Shown here in pieces: positions 60,105 through 64,000 of a stretch of DNA of 64,000 bases. The position numbers and the translations under genes were made by a program. The notes below the pieces were generated by a model, which ran no database searches, was not told where the DNA came from, and saw nothing but the letters and a program-made list of their open reading frames with translations. The stretch is taken from NCBI RefSeq assembly GCF_021284765.1, contig NZ_CP089924.1, positions 4,645,886-4,709,885 of the forward strand, in the 5' to 3' direction. Every line of letters begins with the position of its first letter. Positions within the stretch are counted from its first letter, which is position 1. The stretch is from Lysobacter sp. 5GHs7-4. GTDB lineage: Bacteria; Pseudomonadota; Gammaproteobacteria; Xanthomonadales; Xanthomonadaceae.

Positions 60105-60320
60105 CTAGAGCAGCATCAGCTCCGAGCGTTCCTTGGTGCTGCCATCGACGAAGTAGAGCTTCTTACCCGCATCGACCCGATCTTCCACTACCTGGTACAG
60201 GCGCAAGGCCTGGCGGATCGCGGCGGTCTTGCTGACCCCCTTGCGCACGCACAGATCCTCCAGGAACTGCATCTCGGTCCCGGCGAGATTCAGCGTCATC
60301 CTACGTCTGGTTTCCTTCAT
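60105..60320 (-). CDS. Ribbon-helix-helix (CopG/Arc-like) protein
   Basis: A 71-aa protein. The N-terminal strand RRRMTLNLAGTEMQFLEDLC and helix VRKGVSKTAAIRQALRLYQVV fit the ribbon-helix-helix DNA-binding fold. A GAGGTG site precedes the ATG at 60320. No toxin gene is adjacent, so it is an orphan regulator or antitoxin-like protein. The target is unknown. Confidence 0.82.
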   Translation of the reverse strand: MKETRRRMTLNLAGTEMQFLEDLCVRKGVSKTAAIRQALRLYQVVEDRVDAGKKLYFVDGSTKERSELMLL

Positions 60321-60359
60321 ATTGCACCTCGAATTGACATTGATTACCGAATGAAGCAA

Positions 60360-60393
60360 CGACGCGCCTTCGCTTTTTAGTTGTCGCGCGTCG
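60360..60393. promoter_or_regulatory. Inverted repeat upstream of the ribbon-helix-helix gene
   Basis: CGACGCGC (60360-60367) and GCGCGTCG (60386-60393) are perfect 8-bp arms, 18 nt apart, about 40 bp before the RHH start on the minus strand. It could be an operator for the RHH protein or the terminator of the large upstream minus-strand gene; there is no clear T run for the latter. Otherwise 60321-60611 shows no gene. Confidence 0.35.
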
Positions 60394-60611
60394 AAACGCT
60401 GCAGCTTTCCTTGTTGTTGTTATTGGTTCCTATCGGTGTTGCCTACCGCGGGTACAGCTCCCATGGAGCGCGACCTATCGGCCGCGACCACCGGACATGG
60501 CCGCCCTCCTGGCTGCCTGCCCTTTCCAACTCGCGCTGGCCGCTGCCGGCCCGGGCGCTGTAACACTGCATTCGCATTCGGCGAGGTCTTGCCGATTACA
60601 ACGCAGGACGA

Positions 60612-63600
60612 TCAGTAACTCCCCACCAGGTTGAGGAACCAGCCCTTGTGGTCGTAGTCGAAGTCGGTGAGGTCGTCGCTGAACTCAGTGAAGTTGTAGC
60701 CCACGCCGACGCGGAAATTACGGCCCAAATCGCGATCCACGCCCAACAATGCGCCCTGCCGGTTGCCGCCGTCCTTCACGCCCAGCCAGCGGTACTCGGC
60801 CAGGCCGTGCCAGACCTCGTCGAGTTCGTAACGAACCTGAACGGCTCCGAAGGTGGCCGAGGATTCGGCCCACTCGCCCTGCAGGCGTCCGTAGCGCACG
60901 CTGCCTTCGCGGCGCGCCAGCTTGCCGGCGAATTCCCAGCGGTGGTCGGGGTTGTAGACGCCTTCCAGCGCCAGCACCTGGCTGCGCTGGTCGTAGTCGG
61001 CGACGTGGTCGCCGACCTGCGCCAGCGACGACACGTCGTACAGGTAGGTGAATTTGCCCAACAGCGCCCAGCGCGTGCTGTTGTACGGACGCCAGGCGAA
61101 GCCGGTGTTGGCTTCGATGAACTTGGCGCCGGCCAGCGCGTCGATGCGGTCCTTCGTGCGCGAGTAATTCAGCCGCGCGGCGACGCGGAAGCTGTCGTCG
61201 AACTTGTGCAGGAAGCGATGGGTGGTGACCCATTGCTCACGGCGCTCGGCGCCGGTATCGCGCCGCCACTCCAGCTTGCTCTGCCACTGGGTGTCCACCG
61301 AACTGCGGCCGCCGTTCAGGCTGACCGCGCGGCGGTCGACCTGGCCCAGGCCGAGATCGCCGTTGCTGCGGTCCAGGGTGGCGTTCTGCAAGGTGAAGCC
61401 CAGGTTCCAACCCTCGCCCGGATAGAAGTCCATGCCGAAGGTGTGGGCCAGCCCGGATTCGTTGGGCTGCTTGAGGAACTGGCTTTCGTTGAACAGGTTG
61501 ACCTGGTTGGACAGGCGCCAGCGCTGGCCCAAGGTCCAGCCGCCGTTGATGCGGTCGCCGAACAGCGGGTCGTAATCGCTGCGGTCGGTGGAATAGGTGT
61601 AGGCGCCGTAGAGGCTATGGTCCGGGGTGAGGCGGTACTCGGCGTCGATCTTGGCCGCGTCGCCGCGATCGCCGGTGGTCAGCTCGGCGCCGACGCTGGA
61701 AAGGTTGCCGAACAGGTACTTGCCGCCCACGCTGAACGCATCGTTGCCGGCATAGCGGCCACCGTCGTCGTCCAGGGTGAGTTGGGCGGTGCCGAACAGC
61801 TCCAGCTGGGTGCCGATGCGCTGCTTGTATTGCAAGGCCGCCAGGGTGCCGACGGCGTCGCCGCTGGCGCGCTGCTCGTCCACGCGCCGCAGCTCGACCC
61901 CGAACGTGGCCGCATCGGTGATGCGCCACTCGCCGGTGAGCTGGGCCTGGGTCAGCGATTCCGCGCCGCGCTCGGCCACCGAGTAACGGCCGTACAGCAG
62001 GACGGAAGGCCCGAACTGCCCCTGGAACTCGGCGCCGCGCTCCTCGATGTCCTGTCCGCTGTCCAGCCGCGCGATCGAGTACCCCTTGCCCACGCGCCGC
62101 CACCAGGCCCCGGCCGACCAGTCGTGCTCGGTCCAGCCCAGTTCCTTGAAGTTGACGCGCGCTTCCACCGACTTGGCTTCGCCCTCGCGTGCGCCCAGGC
62201 CGGAGTTGATCTCGCTGAAGCTCAGGCCGCCGTTGTCGGAATAGAAGATCGGCGCGCTGCTGGATTCGGTCTGGGTGTGCTCCAGCTTGAGGTAGGTGCC
62301 GCGACCGGCCTGCAGGGTCAGATCGGCGCCCTTGAGCGTGTAGTCCTCGCCTTCGCGGTTTTCGTCGACGTAGGTCGCGCCCACCGCGACGTGTTCGCCG
62401 AACCAGTGCTTGCCGCGGAAGCCGGCGGTGAGGCCGTCGCTGTCGAAACCCTGCGGCACGAACTCGTAGTCCACCAGCAAGACCTGTGCGTAGCCGTCCA
62501 GCGGCGTGTCGCGGGTCAGGCTGCGCACGTTCTCGCGGGTGATCTGCGCCAGCGGGCGGCTCAGCAGCAGGCGGCCCTGCAGTTCGTCGATCTCGTAGTC
62601 GGCGCCGCGACTGAGTTCGACGCGGTTCTCGACTCGGCCGGTGTTGCCGTCGCGGATCTCCAGCACCACCTTGTCCGAACCCGGCAGCACGTCGGTGTGC
62701 TTGAGGTAGTACAAGCTGCCGCCGGTGCCCAGGAACTCGCTGTGCCCCGGTGCGCTTTGCGCCTGCGAGCCGAACGCGCGCAGCTCCGTGCCCGCCTCGC
62801 CCAGCGCGGTGCTGCGGCGGCTGCGCCAGGACACGGCGCCGCCGTACAGCGAACGGCTGTACTGGCTGTATTCGGTGCCGGTGATGCCGGTGTCGAAATT
62901 GCCCCACAGCGCCTGGTTCTTGTCCCAGTCCACACGCAGGTACAGCCGGCCCTGGGTATCGACGTCGCGGTAGGCCACCGAGTCGTCGCCGTAGACCGGG
63001 TAGTACTGGTCCGGGTCCAGGCGCCGGAACACGTCCTGCGGGTCGGCATCCCAGAAGCCGTCGAACAGGGCGCGCACTTCGCGCTCCTGCGTGTCGGCCT
63101 GGGCGGTAACCAGGTACTTGCCCTTGATCTTGCCCTTCAGATAGAACGCCAGCCGGCCTTCCAGCAGGAAGCCGTCGTCGAAGCGGTCGTCCGCGGCCAG
63201 CGGCTCGATCGAACCCGACACGCTGGTCTTGGACGCGGTCAGGTCGGCCAGCGCCACGGCGAACATGTAACGCCCGGTGACGTCGACATCCAGTTCCTGA
63301 TGCGAGCTTTGCGAGCCGCGCGAAACCTCGACGTCGAAGCGGTGCCGCCCCACCGGCACCAGATACTCGGCCACCATCTTGCGTTCGAGATCGATCGGGT
63401 GGCTTTGGCCGTTGATCTTCAGCGCGTAGCCGTCGGCAATGCTGCGCCCCTGGATACGGATGCGCGAACCGTAGATGGCGATGTTCTGCCGGCGCAGGCT
63501 GTTTTCGCCGAAGATACCGTCGATCTGGCTGCGCTGTTCGGCCTCCTCCACGGTGAAGGACGTTCCGGCGCGCTTCTCGACCGAATCGCGCAGCAGGCGC

Positions 63601-64000
63601 GACCCGCGCTCGGCCTCTTCCGGCTTCACCAGTTGCAGGCGGCGCGGATAGGTTTCGTCGTAGGCGCCGTCGCTGCCGTGCGCGCGCACGATGTAGATCA
63701 GCTCGTCGCCGGCGCGCAGTTCCACGCCCGACGGCAGCGCGCCGTCCCATTCCACCTCCGACACCGCCGCCACCGGCAGCGCGACCTGGGCGATCGGCGT
63801 CACTAGGTCGGCGTCGGTGGCGCGGTAGATCAGCACCTCGGCACGCTGGATGAACGCCGCGTAGTTGTTGTACGCGTAGAACCGCACCGGCTTGACCACG
63901 CGCTGGCCGTCGTAGGCCAGCAGCGAGGGCGCCGAGATGTTGAACATGGGCTGGCCGAGGTTGGGATCCTCGGTGGCCCAGACCACGCCGCCGCCGGGCA
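60612..64000 (-). CDS. Large outer-membrane beta-barrel protein (partial, cut by window edge)
   Basis: The C-terminal 1129 residues are visible; the frame runs off the window. The visible N-terminal part has Ig-like or beta-rich repeats (SGVELRAGDELIYIVRAHGS, YALKINGQSHPIDLERKMVA), then from about residue 270 a very long beta-barrel with alternating residues and motifs such as FDGFWDADPQDVFRRLDPDQ. It ends KGWFLNLVGSY with a terminal aromatic, as for outer-membrane proteins. No TonB plug is seen. The role is unknown; adhesion or export are possibilities. The first visible GTG near 63986 should not be taken as the true start. Confidence 0.75.
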   Translation of the reverse strand, partial: PGGGVVWATEDPNLGQPMFNISAPSLLAYDGQRVVKPVRFYAYNNYAAFIQRAEVLIYRATDADLVTPIAQVALPVAAVSEVEWDGALPSGVELRAGDELIYIVRAHGSDGAYDETYPRRLQLVKPEEAERGSRLLRDSVEKRAGTSFTVEEAEQRSQIDGIFGENSLRRQNIAIYGSRIRIQGRSIADGYALKINGQSHPIDLERKMVAEYLVPVGRHRFDVEVSRGSQSSHQELDVDVTGRYMFAVALADLTASKTSVSGSIEPLAADDRFDDGFLLEGRLAFYLKGKIKGKYLVTAQADTQEREVRALFDGFWDADPQDVFRRLDPDQYYPVYGDDSVAYRDVDTQGRLYLRVDWDKNQALWGNFDTGITGTEYSQYSRSLYGGAVSWRSRRSTALGEAGTELRAFGSQAQSAPGHSEFLGTGGSLYYLKHTDVLPGSDKVVLEIRDGNTGRVENRVELSRGADYEIDELQGRLLLSRPLAQITRENVRSLTRDTPLDGYAQVLLVDYEFVPQGFDSDGLTAGFRGKHWFGEHVAVGATYVDENREGEDYTLKGADLTLQAGRGTYLKLEHTQTESSSAPIFYSDNGGLSFSEINSGLGAREGEAKSVEARVNFKELGWTEHDWSAGAWWRRVGKGYSIARLDSGQDIEERGAEFQGQFGPSVLLYGRYSVAERGAESLTQAQLTGEWRITDAATFGVELRRVDEQRASGDAVGTLAALQYKQRIGTQLELFGTAQLTLDDDGGRYAGNDAFSVGGKYLFGNLSSVGAELTTGDRGDAAKIDAEYRLTPDHSLYGAYTYSTDRSDYDPLFGDRINGGWTLGQRWRLSNQVNLFNESQFLKQPNESGLAHTFGMDFYPGEGWNLGFTLQNATLDRSNGDLGLGQVDRRAVSLNGGRSSVDTQWQSKLEWRRDTGAERREQWVTTHRFLHKFDDSFRVAARLNYSRTKDRIDALAGAKFIEANTGFAWRPYNSTRWALLGKFTYLYDVSSLAQVGDHVADYDQRSQVLALEGVYNPDHRWEFAGKLARREGSVRYGRLQGEWAESSATFGAVQVRYELDEVWHGLAEYRWLGVKDGGNRQGALLGVDRDLGRNFRVGVGYNFTEFSDDLTDFDYDHKGWFLNLVGSY

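Noticed and set aside
60105..60320. Toxin-antitoxin pair around the ribbon-helix-helix gene
   Set aside because: No adjacent small toxin gene is present; neighbours are RegB and a large barrel gene.
60648..63806. A 1052-codon plus-strand frame opposite the large barrel gene
   Set aside because: It shows a GC-shadow composition (Val/Ala/Gln/His-rich without motifs) and has no ribosome site; the minus-strand frame has a coherent protein.

Overview
The window is 64 kb of very GC-rich, densely packed gammaproteobacterial chromosome. Gene content, gene order and dispersed repeats point to Lysobacter or a close relative in the Xanthomonadaceae (Lysobacteraceae). The clues are the def/fmt/rsmB operon divergent from a LysM gene, dprA, smg, topA and tsaC; a chitin-active LPMO; RegBA; DUF3106 next to a sigma-like gene; and many short repeats carrying GAGCGGCGTGAGCCGCGAC-type or CATTCCGGCGAAAGCCGGAA-type cores. 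This is inference from sequence; no database was searched. No rRNA, tRNA, CRISPR array, phage or insertion sequence was seen.

Layout. 1-786: three copies of a roughly 215-bp repeat. 787-3949 (minus): def, a small SMI1/KNR4-like gene, fmt and rsmB. 4102-13988 (plus): LysM protein, dprA, smg, two GYF_2-domain membrane genes, topA, an AA10 LPMO set between topA and tsaC, then tsaC. 14063-15399: two DUF4124 paralogues. 15806-16958: a promoter with a perfect TetR-type operator, a small membrane protein and its TetR regulator. 17130-23820: SDR, small lipoprotein, sppA, MATE pump, DUF3667 and DUF4286 proteins. 23997-28340: DUF3106 and sigma-like membrane gene (minus), an inverted pair of perfect DnaA boxes, and priA. 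28439-33644 (minus): 7TMR-DISM histidine kinase with LuxR-type regulator, a VanW-glycosyltransferase fusion, and a NYN-LOTUS protein. 33795-37332: transaldolase, type II NADH dehydrogenase, a 15-bp tandem repeat, and rpoH with an unusual leader. 37659-40016: TetR, SDR and an SDR-like epimerase.

40104-45239 is an orphan bimodular NRPS (A-T-C-A-T, no thioesterase). Its second adenylation domain carries a near-perfect glycine code. 45502-50798 holds an EamA-type transporter and a lipid A modification unit (eptA-like and PAP2 genes) divergent from an OmpR-type two-component system. 50802-55158 holds a DUF3037/HipA-like kinase pair, an azoreductase divergent from a LysR gene, and a tautomerase divergent from another LysR gene. 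55262-59816 holds a probable copper-uptake operon (TonB receptor, tiny membrane protein, PCu(A)C chaperone) converging on a RegBA-type redox system. The window ends with a ribbon-helix-helix protein and the 3' part of a very large outer-membrane protein cut by the window edge.

Most of the window is housekeeping (translation start processing, topology, replication restart, heat shock) plus envelope stress and metal handling. The least ordinary items are the rpoH leader, which can form two mutually exclusive hairpins next to the start codon; the stand-alone NRPS; the VanW-glycosyltransferase fusion; the GYF_2-pilin/RDD gene pair; the sigma-like protein fused to a membrane segment; and the DUF3037/HipA-like pair.
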